From: Halichondria panicea
Lineage: Eukaryota > Porifera > Demospongiae > Suberitida > Halichondriidae
Length of the DNA: 64,000 nt
Reading direction: 5' to 3'
NCBI RefSeq assembly: GCF_963675165.1
Contig: NC_087385.1
Location: forward strand, 4,946,412-5,010,411
Each line of letters begins with the position of its first letter. The first letter of the stretch is position 1. Shown here one piece after another: positions 1 through 15,604 of this stretch. The position numbers were made by a program, and so were the translations under genes. The notes beneath the pieces were generated by a model. The model was not told the origin of the DNA. It saw only the letters and a program-made list of their open reading frames with translations, and made no database searches.

Positions 1-30
1 AGTTGAGTCAGTGACTGACATATGTCTCAC

Positions 31-4499
<4,469 letters not shown>

Positions 4500-4816
4500 G
4501 GTGATTATTGAGGGTGGTTGATTCTAAATAAACCACAACAATTGGTAATAAGTAAATGTAGGTGTGTATAGTGTACATCTTCTCACCTAGTTCCAGTTCT
4601 AAGGCATAGATACTATAGTATAAGGATTTGGCCCAGACGTACTCGAACTCTGGGACGTACAAGCAGTAGTAACAGGGATGGGACTTCGTAATTTAGGTAA
4701 AGATCATTAACATTGAAAACTAATTTAAGTGGTGCTGAAATCTTATCAAGGGCGTCTACAGACTGAGTTATATATGGAAGCCCTATATACACATTGTAGA
4801 TTGGAGTGTGTACTGA

Positions 4817-5241
4817 CAGTGGAGTAGGAACAGGGGGGCCAGGGGGCCAGTGGCCCCCCCAACTTCAGAGCAAGGGGGGGCCGCCAGGCCCCCCCCCAAC
4901 ATTGAATGGGCCTACCCTTCCTGAGTTGGATAGGTGTTCTAAGCAGAATGAATTAAAGAAGGAATTGAATGATAATACTCTTGTAACATGTTTTATTTTG
5001 AACGCAATTTTGGAATTATTATACAACTTGAATGTATAACAAACTTCAGTGTGTATGTGTGTGGGTTTTGAGAGTATGGAACTAATAATCTTGTAGTTTA
5101 GAATTATGATGTCATAATGAGAAGGTATGGCTTCCTGCCTTAAATTTTCCGGCGCTCCGTGCCAGGGGAAGTCCCACTTAGGTGGTGTTTTTACACCACC
5201 CAAGTGGCCCCCCCAACCTTTTAACTGTTCCTACTCCACTG
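4817..5241. mobile_element. Short non-autonomous inverted-repeat element, 5-bp duplication
   Basis: The ends are inverted copies of CAGTGGAGTAGGAAC (4817-4831 and 5227-5241), and ACTGA flanks both sides (4812-4816 and 5242-5246). Just inside each end are runs of G or C with GGCCCCCCC tracts. No transposase is encoded in its 425 bp. The five-base duplication is seen directly; the superfamily is not assigned. Confidence 0.75.
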
Positions 5242-5246
5242 ACTGA

Positions 5247-5976
5247 GTGTGTTGATACGGAGTGTGTGTGTGTGTGTGCATGTAGCTAGATATAATTATA
5301 CATGTATATACATGGATGCATGTACTCAAACATTTAACTACACTCAGTTTTAATAGGCTAGCTTATGATTTATGCAATAAATACATAAATATACGTACGT
5401 ACAACCCTTCTCAAACGAGAAATTTCTCTTGGAAGCAACAGCTATATGCCGGACCCCATGCAGGTATATAGAATAGGGTATTGGGAAGAATAATGACTCT
5501 TTACACATAGCTAGACCCTAAACCTAGTGGGCAAGTTGTGTGTATTTCAACTGAGGGGAAAGCTATATGGCTATGACATACATGGTATAGATGTATCTAC
5601 AGGGAAGTAGATCTATGTATCTGCTCCTGGTATATACAGTAGCTATAGTCACATCATAGATAATAGAGCACTATGCATGCATGGTCACATGCACATCAAT
5701 TGAAACTACATGCTTGTATATGGCCCGTTATAATCACATGTTTTTATTAGACACAATTAGAACTGTGAATTAAGTAGTAAAACAAACAAGATTCATTGTT
5801 TTGTGTACAATAATGAACTGCACATTCCAGTAGATTCATTGTTGCATGCCCACCAAATCATGTGCAATGGGTGTAAAACTAAGGGTTGCCATTCTGCATA
5901 AACTTGTCATAGTTTGCAGCCATCAACTAACACTGACTCTTCGTCTACTAGCATCAAGTACTGCGCCTAGGTCTAT
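5247..5976. other. AT-rich intergenic DNA upstream of caveolin-like copy 1
   Basis: No gene is supported here. The last 250 bp resemble the 5' flank of caveolin-like copy 4 in reverse (around 21770-22080), including the shared stretch TTGATGCTAGTAGACGAAGA read on the opposite strand. This region therefore probably holds the duplicated promoter and leader of the caveolin-like genes. Confidence 0.5.
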
Positions 5977-6651
5977 ATGACTGAAATGGAGACCAAGCTT
6001 CCCATGTATCAACAAGGTGTCTATCAAGAAGCCTCACCCACTGCCCCGGCCGGATCATATCAGCCATATCAGTCGAACGCTCAGCAGCTAGAGGTACAAC
6101 ACCATGACGAGAGAAACGATGATGACAACAATCCGCAGTCCAAGAATGACTCCGACATAATACTTCCAATAGACCCAGGAGATGTCCCACAACAAAAATA
6201 CCTCAGTGTAAGCCATAGCACTGCATGCGATTTCAGATACCTATACCATCTACTTATTACTCACTATACACCATGCACACACACGCAGCTTGAGTTTGAC
6301 GCGGCCTTCCACGAGCATAAGAAGACCAGTTTGGTGAAGCCAATGCATGATATCCTTGGAATTGTCTACAAATGGACGAAGCTCATCACTTATCACGTCT
6401 TTGTGATTATCATTGGGATTCCACTAATGATAGTCTGGGCTCTGGTAAATGGCATAACGGCATTCACCTACTCGTGGCTTTGGAGTCCTGCTATGCGTAT
6501 CACTATCTTCTGGATTGCAGCTACACTACCTCTGGTTACCATGCCACTGGTGACCATCTTTAGGCCTTTGACAGATGTGGCAGCTCGCTGCTTCAGTCAG
6601 ATCCGTGTAAAAGTAGCCCTCGATGGAAAAGGATTTGTTCAAAATGTCTAA
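5977..6651 (+). CDS. Caveolin-like protein, copy 1 (197 aa, two exons)
   Basis: Exons are 5977-6207 and 6289-6651, joined in phase 0 (AGT|GTAAGC, then CAG|CTTGAG). The acidic, disordered N-terminal 77 residues precede a caveolin-type core. Residues 112-170 are almost continuously hydrophobic and include GIPLMIVW (120-127), then WSPAMR (141-147), and end with FRPLTDVAARCFSQIRVK (168-185). Human caveolin-1 has the same order: a GIPMALIW turn, a W-P-K segment, then DPLFEAVGKIFSNVRI. By family knowledge this would be an oligomeric inner-leaflet membrane scaffold. The strict caveolin signature FEDVIAEP is not kept. The only cysteine in this copy is C178. It is the only cluster copy on the plus strand besides copy 9. 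The leader and exon 1 resemble copy 4 while the intron resembles copy 7. Family call fairly strong; membrane role inferred. Confidence 0.75.
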   Translation: MTEMETKLPMYQQGVYQEASPTAPAGSYQPYQSNAQQLEVQHHDERNDDDNNPQSKNDSDIILPIDPGDVPQQKYLSVSHSTACDFRYLYHLLITHYTPCTHTQLEFDAAFHEHKKTSLVKPMHDILGIVYKWTKLITYHVFVIIIGIPLMIVWALVNGITAFTYSWLWSPAMRITIFWIAATLPLVTMPLVTIFRPLTDVAARCFSQIRVKVALDGKGFVQNV

Positions 6652-6864
6652 CGAGGAATTTCACTGCCGTAATATATAATCAATGGTACTGTACACTTAG
6701 CTTAGAATTTTATGTGATTGCCACAATCCCTTCCTGTATCTAAATATGAGGAGCTATTTTGATCTGAATGCATGTGTATAGATCTATATAGCTCTCTGTA
6801 CTAATTATACCTATAGTATATAGAATTCCGAATTAATCCGTGTGCATGGTGGTGCAGCTGATAG

Positions 6865-7067
6865 ACAACAAAATTCATTGTTAGTGCACAATTAATACAT
6901 GTGATGTCGATGAGCTTGATCCAGTAAATTCATTTATCCATCCAATCATGCATGTGATGAACTGCAATGGGTGTGGAATTTTAAAACTATGGTAAGCAAC
7001 AAAATTCATTGTTAGTGCACAATACATGTGATGAGCTCGATCCAGTAAATTCATTATCCATCCAATC
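6865..7067. repeat. Imperfect direct repeat of about 75 bp
   Basis: Two copies (about 6865-6948 and 6996-7067) share CAACAAAATTCATTGTTAG, a block with ACATGTGATG, and CCAGTAAATTCATT. They abut the left end of the transposon at 7068. Otherwise 6652-7067 shows no gene. Confidence 0.7.
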
Positions 7068-8198
7068 TAGCCTCGATCCCAGGCCGAGTTTTCGCTTTTA
7101 TAACGGTTACTCGATCCCAGGCCGAGTTTTCGCTTTTATAACGGTTAGGCGAACAACTGGGCCTGGTACTAGTTGTCTGCGCATGCGTCAGTCGTTCGTC
7201 AGATTCTGACGAATGGATATTCTCGTTCACTTTGGTGACATTTATATTTGTGTACTATCGTGTACTAGAAGTCAGTTCCCGTTTTATCATTATTGGAATC
7301 GATTGGAATGGCTCTTAGCTGAAGCTTCTCTCTTCTCTGAAGCTTATTCTGAAGACTGAACAACAAGGGAAGAGGTATAAAGCTTTGTCAAGCTTGTTAA
7401 GGTCAGATATTTTTGTGTGGGCCCTATGGCCGGCTAGGCTATGCTATCAAGTCTTGTTCATGTTTGGCAAGAATGTAGGTAGACTATAGTTTCATCATTA
7501 ATATGGTGGATCAAGTGAAGAGTGTGAGCTAGAGAACTTGGTGCTGCCATCATCAGCTCGTCGACAATGACACTATAACCGAGAAATTTAATATGTATAG
7601 ATCTACACGTATTTAAAATGTCTACTTCTCTGTACAGGAGCAATGGCTAATATCCAGCTATCCCAACAGTGCTCCTCTTGGCTATACTAACGGACGAGAC
7701 TGGACAGTTTGAGGTAAGGGTTTAACCGTCTTTGGTTTCTTTTAATATTGTCCTATACTCACAGACACAGGACTGGAGTATGACCTGCTCATTCGAGCGT
7801 TGCTGGGTAGCTCAGAGACATCAAGAGAATCTACGTTTTCTCAAGTAATGAGTTACGAGTTGGGGCCTAGAATCAGAGAAGTCCAGCAGCCTGCTAAATC
7901 TTTTTGAAACGTAATTTGAAGGCATTCAATCATCCTGAAGTTGCCCTGGGTCACTGTAATTGTGCTGCAGCACAACTGGCAACTCCCCAGGCCTTTGTGA
8001 AGCAGCTCCCTATGTGCATCTTTTGTGTACTCACTCTGTGCATTTTCTGTGTACAATTTTCTATTATTGATTTATTAAATATTTTTGCCGACCACAAATA
8101 TACAATGAAAATTTGACGCATGCGCAGACAACTAGTACCAGGCCCAGTTGTTCGCCTAACCGTTATAAAAGCGAAAACTCGGCCTGGGATCGAGGCTA
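7068..8198. mobile_element. TAGCCTCG-family DNA transposon, copy a (about 1.13 kb)
   Basis: Long terminal inverted repeats start TAGCCTCGATCCCAGGCCG and run to about GCATGCGTCA. They are shared with copy b (15605-16692), which lies in the opposite orientation. The left repeat carries a tandem duplication of about 37 bp. No transposase frame is recognisable, so it looks non-autonomous. Copy a lacks an evident target duplication, which may mean a rearranged flank. Confidence 0.85.
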
Positions 8199-8835
8199 CA
8201 CGTACACAAGCATTAACTGGAGCGGTAAGGATCGACAGTACAAAACACCACTGTTGCTATGGACCTCAAGTGGTTGCTAAGATCAGAGGGGTGTGGCCAT
8301 GCTATCTGAGCATGCTCAGTAGGAAAACAATGGCGACCTCACCTCTGTACCTATTAAAGAGGGCGTAGCTTCCACCCTAACAAATTTAACTTCGAAGGAA
8401 ATAGATTAGTTACTGCACTACCCAAGGCGACAGAGAACAGTACGATGCCATTAGTTTGTCCTGTGGACCTACAGTTCTCTAGATTATCTGACTGAAGAAC
8501 CTGAGGAGAAGAATGACAAAAAGTTGTTGTTTTTTTACTTTTGCTGTTTTTATAACTTTTTCGTACAAAGTTCAATTCAGTTCATATTTCACACAAATGT
8601 CACAAATGATATGGGCAACAGATATATAAAGTCAAAATAACTTTGTCTTGCTTCTTGGGTGAGATCCAGAGGGGGGCTTTTTGCTGTTTTCGACCCAACC
8701 CTACTATTAGCACTACCGTGCTAATGATTATAATTATGGGCGTTTAAACGTATTGGTTAACGGAGTTAATCAGGGAGACTCCTCATACCCCAAAGATTTC
8801 CACATAATCCTGCGCATGCGTACCGCTGCGTAATA
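8199..8835. other. Spacer between DNA transposon and retroelement
   Basis: No gene is recognised. The last 100 bp directly precede the retroelement's first ATG and may hold its 5' untranslated or terminal-repeat sequence. No clear terminal repeat was found by eye. Confidence 0.4.
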
Positions 8836-11269
8836 ATGGCCACAGGCACAATTTTAGTGCGCAGGCGCGGTTACGGGGGTGACAACATTACTTTCGCATT
8901 CGCTGCAACTCAAGCAAGCTCTGAGAGACGCTTCTGCTATCTGAATTCAATTCAAAGTCAAATGATGGCTAAAGGCTCAACTCCTGCAATTCTAGGCACG
9001 CTCAACTCACTCTTCGCCATTCCACAAGTGCAGGAGCACCTCAACAGTTCTGGCTCAGTTAGTACTCCCAACAGTTTGGGACCAGCTACCAGCACTACCA
9101 GCAGTACTGCCGTCTCAACAGTTGCTGTTGCAGCTGGTACAGCTAACCCCACTCAACCTTCTCTCCCTTCCACCTTAGGAACGGCTGTTTCCTTGGAAGG
9201 TGAGAGAAATAAATTGTTTTGGTGTTTGTTTTTGGCAAGTGTCAAAAGTTGTGTGCGTACTATAAGTGTTGCTATATATGTGCTTGGCTGAGTGTTGCAA
9301 ATGGAGCTTCTTCTTTTGCACCATTCAGCTCAGTCACTAGCATGGGAGCAAAAAAGCAAGCCCAGCAGGGACAATCCAGCAAACACCACTGCAGGTGTAG
9401 GGTGTTGCAAAAAGAGCTTAGTATTGCACAGCTCAGCTCCAGCCACTAGCAAGTGAGCAAAAAGCAAAAAAACCCAGCATGGGAAAGTCAGCAAAAACAC
9501 CACTGCAGGTGCAGGGTGTTGCAAAAAGAGCTTAGTATTGCACAGCTCATGCAGTTTCAGTCACTAGCAAGTGAGCAAAAAAGCAAACCCAGCTTGGGAA
9601 ATTCAGCAAAAACACCACTGCAGGTGCAGGGTGTTGCAAAAAGAGCTTAGTATTGCACAGCTCAGCTCCAGCCACTAGCAAGTGAGCAAAAAGCAAAAAA
9701 ACCCAGCTTGGGAAATTCAGCAAAAACACCACTGCAGGTGCAGGGTGTTGCAAAAAGAGCTTAGTATTGCACAGCTCAGTTTCAGTCACTAGCAAGTGAG
9801 CAAAAAAAAGCAAACCCGGCTTGGGAAATTCAGCAAAAAACACCACTGCAGGTGCAGGGTGTTGCAAAAAGAGCTTAGTATTGCACAGCTCAGCTCCAGT
9901 CACTAGCAAGTGAGCAAAAAGCAAACACAGCTTGGGAAATTCAGCAAAAACACCATTGCAGGTGTAGGGTGTTGCAAAAGAGCTTAGTATTGCACAGCTC
10001 AGCTCCAGTCACTAGCAAGTGAGCCAAACAGAATGCATTATAATTATTACTGGGCAATTCAGCAAAACACCTCTACATGCAGAGGTGTAGGGTGTTACAA
10101 AAAGAGCTTAGTATTGCACACATGCAGCTCAGCAGTCATGCATGCACTATATATAGCAAGCGAGCAAATAGTATAGCAGTGAGTGTTTCTGGCATTTTCA
10201 GCAAAAAGGCGATCAGAGTATTTGTATACTTCGGCAGTGCAAATAATATACAGCTATAGCTGCATAGGTGGAATCGCAAAATGCATGGAGGATATTGGCA
10301 CTGCAGTCCGCTTTATGTATTAATTCCATTGCAGGCACGATTGCGGGACTAGGGGTGCTACCCCCTTTGCACACAGTCGCATCATTGCTGCCATCCGGTG
10401 CCGGGACACAAGGCATGTGCATCCAACCATCAGTCCCACTCATATCTCAACCAGCTTCAGCAATACCCAATGCATCGACAATATGGCGAGCAGCTGAGGC
10501 TCAGAGTAACTATCTACCCCAACAGTCTATCAGTCACGAGGGATTGGTAGCAAGTTTATACCTCGGTGATGGGGTTGTGCCCGTACCTGAAAAGCTAATG
10601 AAAAAAATATGGTCTTTGGAATACATCGAAATGAACCAGCTACTACCCGAGGCTTGGGTGCAAGATAGCTATTCAGAATCATCGTCACATTGTTGCCACA
10701 ATGCAAGTGCGAGCAAGCCTAAGAAGGGAGTTTCTTCTATATTCTCGTGGATACAGTGCTACAGCACTCTGGTGAGCATACTCGCTCACAAATTCCCGTC
10801 TAAGGTGCCTCAATTGATGGCCTACCAATCCATCATTGTAAGATGCTACACGGATTACGAAGGAGACGGTTGGTTGGCATATGACAGAGCATATCGGCGG
10901 AAAGCGGCATACGAAAAGTGCCTGGACTGGTCGAAGTTAAATGTTGCATTTTATCAATTCTGCCTCGCAGGCAATGCAAAGAGGAACGCGGTTTGCAGAA
11001 TTTGTTTGAGACACGACCACCAGACAGCCGACTGCAATGAAGCAGATAAAAACTACCTGAGGTCAGGGTATCCCACACCCGATGTGGGATTCAGCAGACC
11101 GGTAAATTCAGGGGTGGAGATTTGCAGGCTCTACAATGCAATCGGCGAATCCAAGTGTAAGTATAAAGAATGCAGATTCGCGCATTTATGCAAATTCTGC
11201 AAAAAGCCACATCCAGCCCCAAAGTGCCAAGGATCGGGAAAGACTGCAAAACGTAGTAGGCCATTCTAG
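8836..11269 (+). CDS. Gag-like protein of the retroelement, spliced
   Basis: Exon 1 (8836-9199) starts with ATG and encodes a Ser/Thr-rich segment. It ends in phase 1 at GAAG|GTGAGA. The second exon (from 10335, after TTGCAG) continues in the same frame to the stop at 11269. The long frame upstream of 10335 has no suitable ATG, which supports splicing. The C-terminal half has a zinc knuckle CX2CX4HX4C (CRICLRHDHQTADC), a CX10CX4CX3H finger ending CRFAH and a last CX2CX3HX4C cluster. These are expected for nucleic-acid binding by Gag. The intron of about 1.1 kb is mostly tandem repeats. Splicing is inferred from sequence only. Confidence 0.65.
9330..10175 (+). repeat. Minisatellite of about 7 units (110-118 bp) in the gag intron
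   Basis: Each unit contains GAGCTTAGTATTGCACAGCTC followed by GTCACTAGCAAGTGAGC and CACCACTGCAGGTG. Units start near 9409, 9519, 9631, 9747, 9860, 9973 and 10094, with a decayed one before them. Each unit can pair internally around CACTGCAGGTG. Such tandem arrays are often untranslated control or size-variable regions of retroelements. Confidence 0.9.
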
Positions 11270-11641
11270 AGAGACAAACAAGCAAAAAACTGAGAACTCA
11301 ACGAACTATATTACTATATATACATATCTGAGTGTGCTTAGTCATTAATAATTATTATGCTATAATTATTATTACTCATCTCAGCTGTTTATGCTTATCA
11401 GATTGCTCATGGGCCGCTTGCTTTAAATGCGCATGTGGTGAACAGCATTTTGTATTATTATGTGCATGCAATGTCACATTTGCAGCATGCTTGCAGGAAG
11501 TCTGTATCCATCAAGGTGGCTCTAAATCAGTTGTTCAGTTCATTTATGTCTACCCTTGCGGTATGACCTTGAGAGCATTCAGTAGTGATACTGTTTGTTC
11601 TCACACTTCCTGACAATGGCTTTCTTATTTGCTTGCTGCAG

Positions 11642-13275
11642 GCTATCAATACACAGCTGATTTAGTCGCCCTGGAGCAATTCAGGCAGTCTGAGCATACT
11701 GTTGTGACATCAGCAGAGCTGAGTCGAATTGTCACACCACTAAATGCTGAGGCCTGGGAAGCCTGTTTGCTGAACCATCCGGATAGGTTGTTTGCTTATT
11801 ACATCAGCAATGGTGTTCGATGCGGTTTTCGTTTGGGCTACAATCGAGAGTCTAAGGTAATCTCGGCAAAATCAAACATGATCTCAGCTGCTGCACACCC
11901 CTCAATTGTAGCAGATTATATTGCAAAAGAGCTTGTTAAGGGTCGTACCATTCCTTGGCACTCATTACCGGCTCAAGTCAGTCGATTTGGGGTAATACCG
12001 AAAAAGCATCAGCCAGGCGAATGGCGGTTGATTGTTGATCTCTCAGCACCAGAGGGCAAAAGTGTAAACGACGGTATTCAAAAACAACTTTGCTCGCTGC
12101 AATATATAAAAGTCACTGACGTTGCAGCTCAGGTTTATAAGGCCGGCAAAGGAGCATTAATGGCAAAAATGGATGTTAAAAGTGCGTTTAGAACAATTCC
12201 AGTGCATCCAGATGATCGGCTACTACTCGGCACTTTTTGGGAACGACAATATTACGTGGATACAGTCCTTCCTTTTGGCCTCCGATCGGCTCCCAAGATA
12301 TTCAATGCAGTGGCTGATGCTCTGCAGTGGATCGTGAAGCAAAACGGTGTCACGTACCTTGAGCATTACTTGGATGACTTTATAACAATTGGGGGAGAAG
12401 ATACGGAGGAGTGTGCAGACAATTTGTCAATGCTGCTGCAGATGTGTGCCACTCTGGGCATTCCGGTAGCACCCGAAAAGACAGTCACTCCTACGCCAAT
12501 TATTACATTCTTAGGCATTGAGATAGACTCGATTGCCCAGCAACTTCGCCTCCCGGCAGAGAAAATGGCACGAATATTAAAGATGCTACGTTCGTGGTCT
12601 AGCAAAAAGAATGCAACGAAAAAAGATCTCCAGTCTTTGGCTGGTACACTGGAGGACGCAGCTCGTATCATAAAGCCAGGAAAGGCATTTTTGAGGCGTA
12701 TCTACACGGCTGTAGGGGGTTTATTCAAGCCTCATCATCACGTACGTCTAAACGAGGCAGTTCGATCCGATTTAGCTTGGTGGTTAGCATTTATGGAGAA
12801 ATGGAATGGCATCACCCTGTTCTCTACCTGTTGCACAACAATTCCGTCGGTGATTGTTACGTCGGATGCTTCGGGTTCCTGGGGCTGTGGTGCATATACC
12901 AGGCATCACTGGTTTCAGATCCCATGGGCTCTATATGAAAGTTATGCCGCTGAAAATATCGCAACCAAAGAAATGCTCCCCATTATAGTTGCAGCAGCTT
13001 TGTGGGGTAGTTGTTGGCAAGGGGACAAGGTCCTCTTTCGGTGTGACAATATGGCAGTAGTCGCAGCACTTTCAAAACGGTTTTGCAAGGACAGACAGAT
13101 GATGCATTTGCTCCGTTGTTTGCATTTTTTCGAAGCTTACTACAGGTTCAATCTTATTTCTGAACATATTTGTGGTATCGATAATGATTTAGCTGATGAT
13201 CTGTCACGTGACAATCTCTCTGCTTTCTTACAGAAGTCCAACCTCTCGGCAACAGCGGTATCGGCAATACCTTAG
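11642..13275 (+). CDS. Reverse transcriptase / RNase H of the retroelement (pol)
   Basis: This polymerase copies the element's RNA. Motifs visible are the palm residues MAKMDVKSAFRTIPVHPDD, the YLDD catalytic box (HYLDDFITIGG), then an RNase H domain with TSDASGSWGCG, a later glutamate in ATKEMLPI and FRCDNMAVVAAL. The frame has no ATG near its start. At 11641 a pyrimidine-rich tract ends in GCTGCAG, a good acceptor. A strong donor (AAGT|GTAAGTA) at 11156 in gag joins it in phase. I therefore infer that pol is made as a spliced Gag-Pol fusion that skips the last two Gag zinc fingers and the gag stop. Confidence 0.9.
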
Positions 13276-14287
13276 AAATGTTGATGGGCTCCAGGCCAGA
13301 TTGGATGTCACAACATTGGAGGCGGATGTTCAACGCTACTTTGAACAAGGTTTAGCTCAGTCCACCCAAAAAACTTACAAAAGTGGAATTAAAAAGTTTT
13401 ATGAGTTTTGTGCTAGGTTACCCCCTCAGTTTGTGTCACTCCCTATTACTCAATCTATGCTTTGCTTATATGTATCATATTTAGCTCGCAGTGGTCTATC
13501 ATATTCCACTATCAATTCTTACCTCTCGGCATTGCGTCACCTGCATATCCTTCATAATTTTCCCGAACCTCAGCAAGCGGCTTGGCAAAAATTCATGCTA
13601 GTCAAGAGAGGCATTAGAAAAGAGAAAGCAATCTCTCACCCCCAAAAACCTAGGCTGCCTATTACCCCAGACATTTTGAGGCAGATAAAAGCACTATGGT
13701 CTGTTGAACCAATACAACCAGATACAGTCATGCTTTGGGCTGCGAGCTGTTTGTGCTTTTTCGGTTTCTTCAGGTTGGGAGAAATTACTTGCTCGTCTGC
13801 CAATGCAGTCAATCACAAGGACCTGCTCCTTGCTGATCTGGCAGTTGATAGCCATGCTGGCCCGACCTACATCTCGGTCACCTTGAAGCAGTCCAAGACA
13901 GACCAATTCCGGAGAGGTGCGCTTGTGATAATTGGCAGAACAGATGACGATTTATGCCCTGTAGCAGCCCTCTTACAATACATCGCGGTTCGAGGTACAC
14001 ATTCAGGCCCCTTGTTTATTTACGCCGATGGGAAGTTCCTGACAAAACAGAGCTTTGTTCCACGCATCAGGGAAGCCTTATCGGCACTCGGCTTGAATAA
14101 TACTCACTACGCTGGCCACAGTTTTCGTATCGGGGCAGCTTCAACCGCTGCCAAAGCGAATATTGAAGATTCAATGATAAAAACGTTAGGAAGATGGGAA
14201 AGCAGTGCCTTCCTGACGTACATTCGTACTCCACCAGCTCTGATAGCAAGGATGGCAAAAACACTATCATCCCCTACCACGGACTAG
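13196..14287 (+). CDS. Tyrosine recombinase of the retroelement
   Basis: The frame overlaps the end of pol by 80 bp in another frame. It encodes a phage-integrase-fold recombinase of about 363 aa. An N-terminal SAM-like core-binding domain (LAQSTQKTYKSGIKKFYEFC) is followed by the catalytic set: R in FFRLGE, K in LKQSKTDQFRRG, HxxR in GHSFRIG and the tyrosine in LGRWESSAFLTYIR. All residues of the R-K-H-R-Y set appear present. By analogy with DIRS-type elements it would integrate a circular DNA intermediate without a target duplication. The start codon is uncertain; a second in-frame region begins near 13275. Confidence 0.88.
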   Translation: MICHVTISLLSYRSPTSRQQRYRQYLRNVDGLQARLDVTTLEADVQRYFEQGLAQSTQKTYKSGIKKFYEFCARLPPQFVSLPITQSMLCLYVSYLARSGLSYSTINSYLSALRHLHILHNFPEPQQAAWQKFMLVKRGIRKEKAISHPQKPRLPITPDILRQIKALWSVEPIQPDTVMLWAASCLCFFGFFRLGEITCSSANAVNHKDLLLADLAVDSHAGPTYISVTLKQSKTDQFRRGALVIIGRTDDDLCPVAALLQYIAVRGTHSGPLFIYADGKFLTKQSFVPRIREALSALGLNNTHYAGHSFRIGAASTAAKANIEDSMIKTLGRWESSAFLTYIRTPPALIARMAKTLSSPTTD

Positions 14288-14852
14288 ATCTAAGTCATGT
14301 TTTATTTATTCATTTAATCACACTTATTTTTGTTGGAGGAATGGTACCGTATTCACGGTACGGTGGACTCACGTTGTCTATAATGATTAGATTTACACAA
14401 CTTTGGCATTCCTTATCAAAAAATAGACGTTATTGACCGACTGAGTTAGCTAATGCTTAACATGCTAGCAGTGCGATTCTCAGTCAGTCAGGGTAGTGTG
14501 ACGTTTAACTAGCCTCGAGGCTCAGCCGCTTTAAAATAAGTCGTGACTCGAGGCTAGGCTTTTGTGCCTTGCATGATGTTGTGTATTTGAGTCTAGTGCT
14601 CAGCTTTCCTCCAATACTCTTCAAGCTTAGCCCTAGAGGGCGGGCAATCAAGCTAAACCAGCACATTCAACAGGATGTAGACCGTAGATTAATCCGGACA
14701 CTTCGCATGCTCTATAAAAATCTGTTCCAATTATACAATTTCCAAAATAATTATTTATTGCTGTCCGATAAATTAGAAGATATACGGTATTCATAATTAT
14801 TGTTTAAGACTGTCTCAAAGTATTATTGATTTATACAGAAAAAGAGTCCCTA
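14288..14852. other. 3' flank of retroelement with a short inverted-repeat remnant
   Basis: No gene is seen. At 14510-14556 the ends TAGCCTCGAGG and ACTCGAGGCTA form a 47-bp imperfect palindrome related to the TAGCCTCG transposon family, without a clear target duplication. Near 14766-14793 the stretch AGAAGATATACGGTA recurs at about 36815, at the border of the TMCO3 arm. Confidence 0.5.
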
Positions 14853-15505
14853 TTATACATTTTGAACAAATCCTTTTCCATCGAGGGCTGCTTTCATACG
14901 GATTTGGCTGAGGCAGCGAGCTGCCACATCTATGAAAGGCCTGTAGATAGTCACAAGTGGCATGGTGATCAGGGGTATAATGGCTGCCATCCAGAAAATA
15001 TAGAGACGAAAAACAGGGCTCCAAATCCACGAGTAGAGGAATGCTGTGAAACCATTTAGCAGAGCATAAACTATCATTAGTGGAATACCAATCACAAAGA
15101 CAAAGGCGTGATAGGTGATGAGCTTTGTCCACTTGTAGACAATTTCGGTGATGTCATGCAACGGCTTTGCCAAACTAGTCTTCTTGTGCTCATGGAAGAC
15201 CGCATCAAACTCGAGCTGTGTGTATGTGTATTGAGATAGATGTAGTTGGGAATTTCAGCGTGTATATATGGTTATACAGGTGGTCCAAAGCTTACATTGA
15301 GATATTTTTGTTGTGGGACATCTCCTGGGTCTATTGGAAGTATTATGTCTGAGTCATTCTCGGACTGCTGATTGTTGTCATCATTATTTCCCTCGCCACG
15401 GTTTTCTAGCTGCTGAACATTTCCCAGATATGGGTGGTATCCAGGGGCAGTGGGTGAGGCCACTTGATGGACACCTTGTTGATATACAGGAGGCCTGGTC
15501 TCCAT
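14853..15505 (-). CDS. Caveolin-like protein, copy 2 (190 aa, two exons)
   Basis: Exons on the minus strand are 15505-15296 (70 codons) and 15215-14853 (120 codons plus stop), with a phase-0 junction AAT|GTAAGC. The core keeps GIPLMIVYALLNG, WSPVFRLYIFW and YRPFIDVAARCLSQIRMK, so it is the same caveolin-like fold as copy 1 but a distinct subtype (IRMKAAL, LAKPLHD). It is nearly identical to copy 6 (27231-27885), which marks the equivalent position in the second duplicated block. The frame is intact. The upstream DNA on the right carries transposon copy b. Confidence 0.75.
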
Positions 15506-15604
15506 TTCGTGCTTAATGCTTGATGCTAGTAGATGCAGCCCTAGTTCTAATTGTCATCACATGATTTGGTGGGCAATGAAGCTATATAAATACATGTTCC
15601 TTGT

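Larger units (their letters stand above)
8836..14287 (+). mobile_element. Tyrosine-recombinase (DIRS/Ngaro-like) retrotransposon
   Basis: Gag, reverse transcriptase/RNase H and a tyrosine recombinase lie in that order on the plus strand. No integrase, protease or long terminal repeats are visible. An RT followed by a tyrosine recombinase fits the Ngaro branch of DIRS-type elements; no methyltransferase domain is apparent. The limits given are those of the coding region. The true termini (split direct repeats or inverted repeats) were not identified. The pol and recombinase frames are uninterrupted, so insertion is probably recent. Confidence 0.85.

Noticed and set aside
7904-8116. Open frames inside transposon copies a and b
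   Set aside because: About 70 codons, identical in both copies because the copies are recent; no domain, and too short for a transposase.
9547-9924. Minus-strand frame with repeating LLFAHLLV units
   Set aside because: Reverse translation of the retroelement's tandem array; the period of 110-118 bp does not keep frame.
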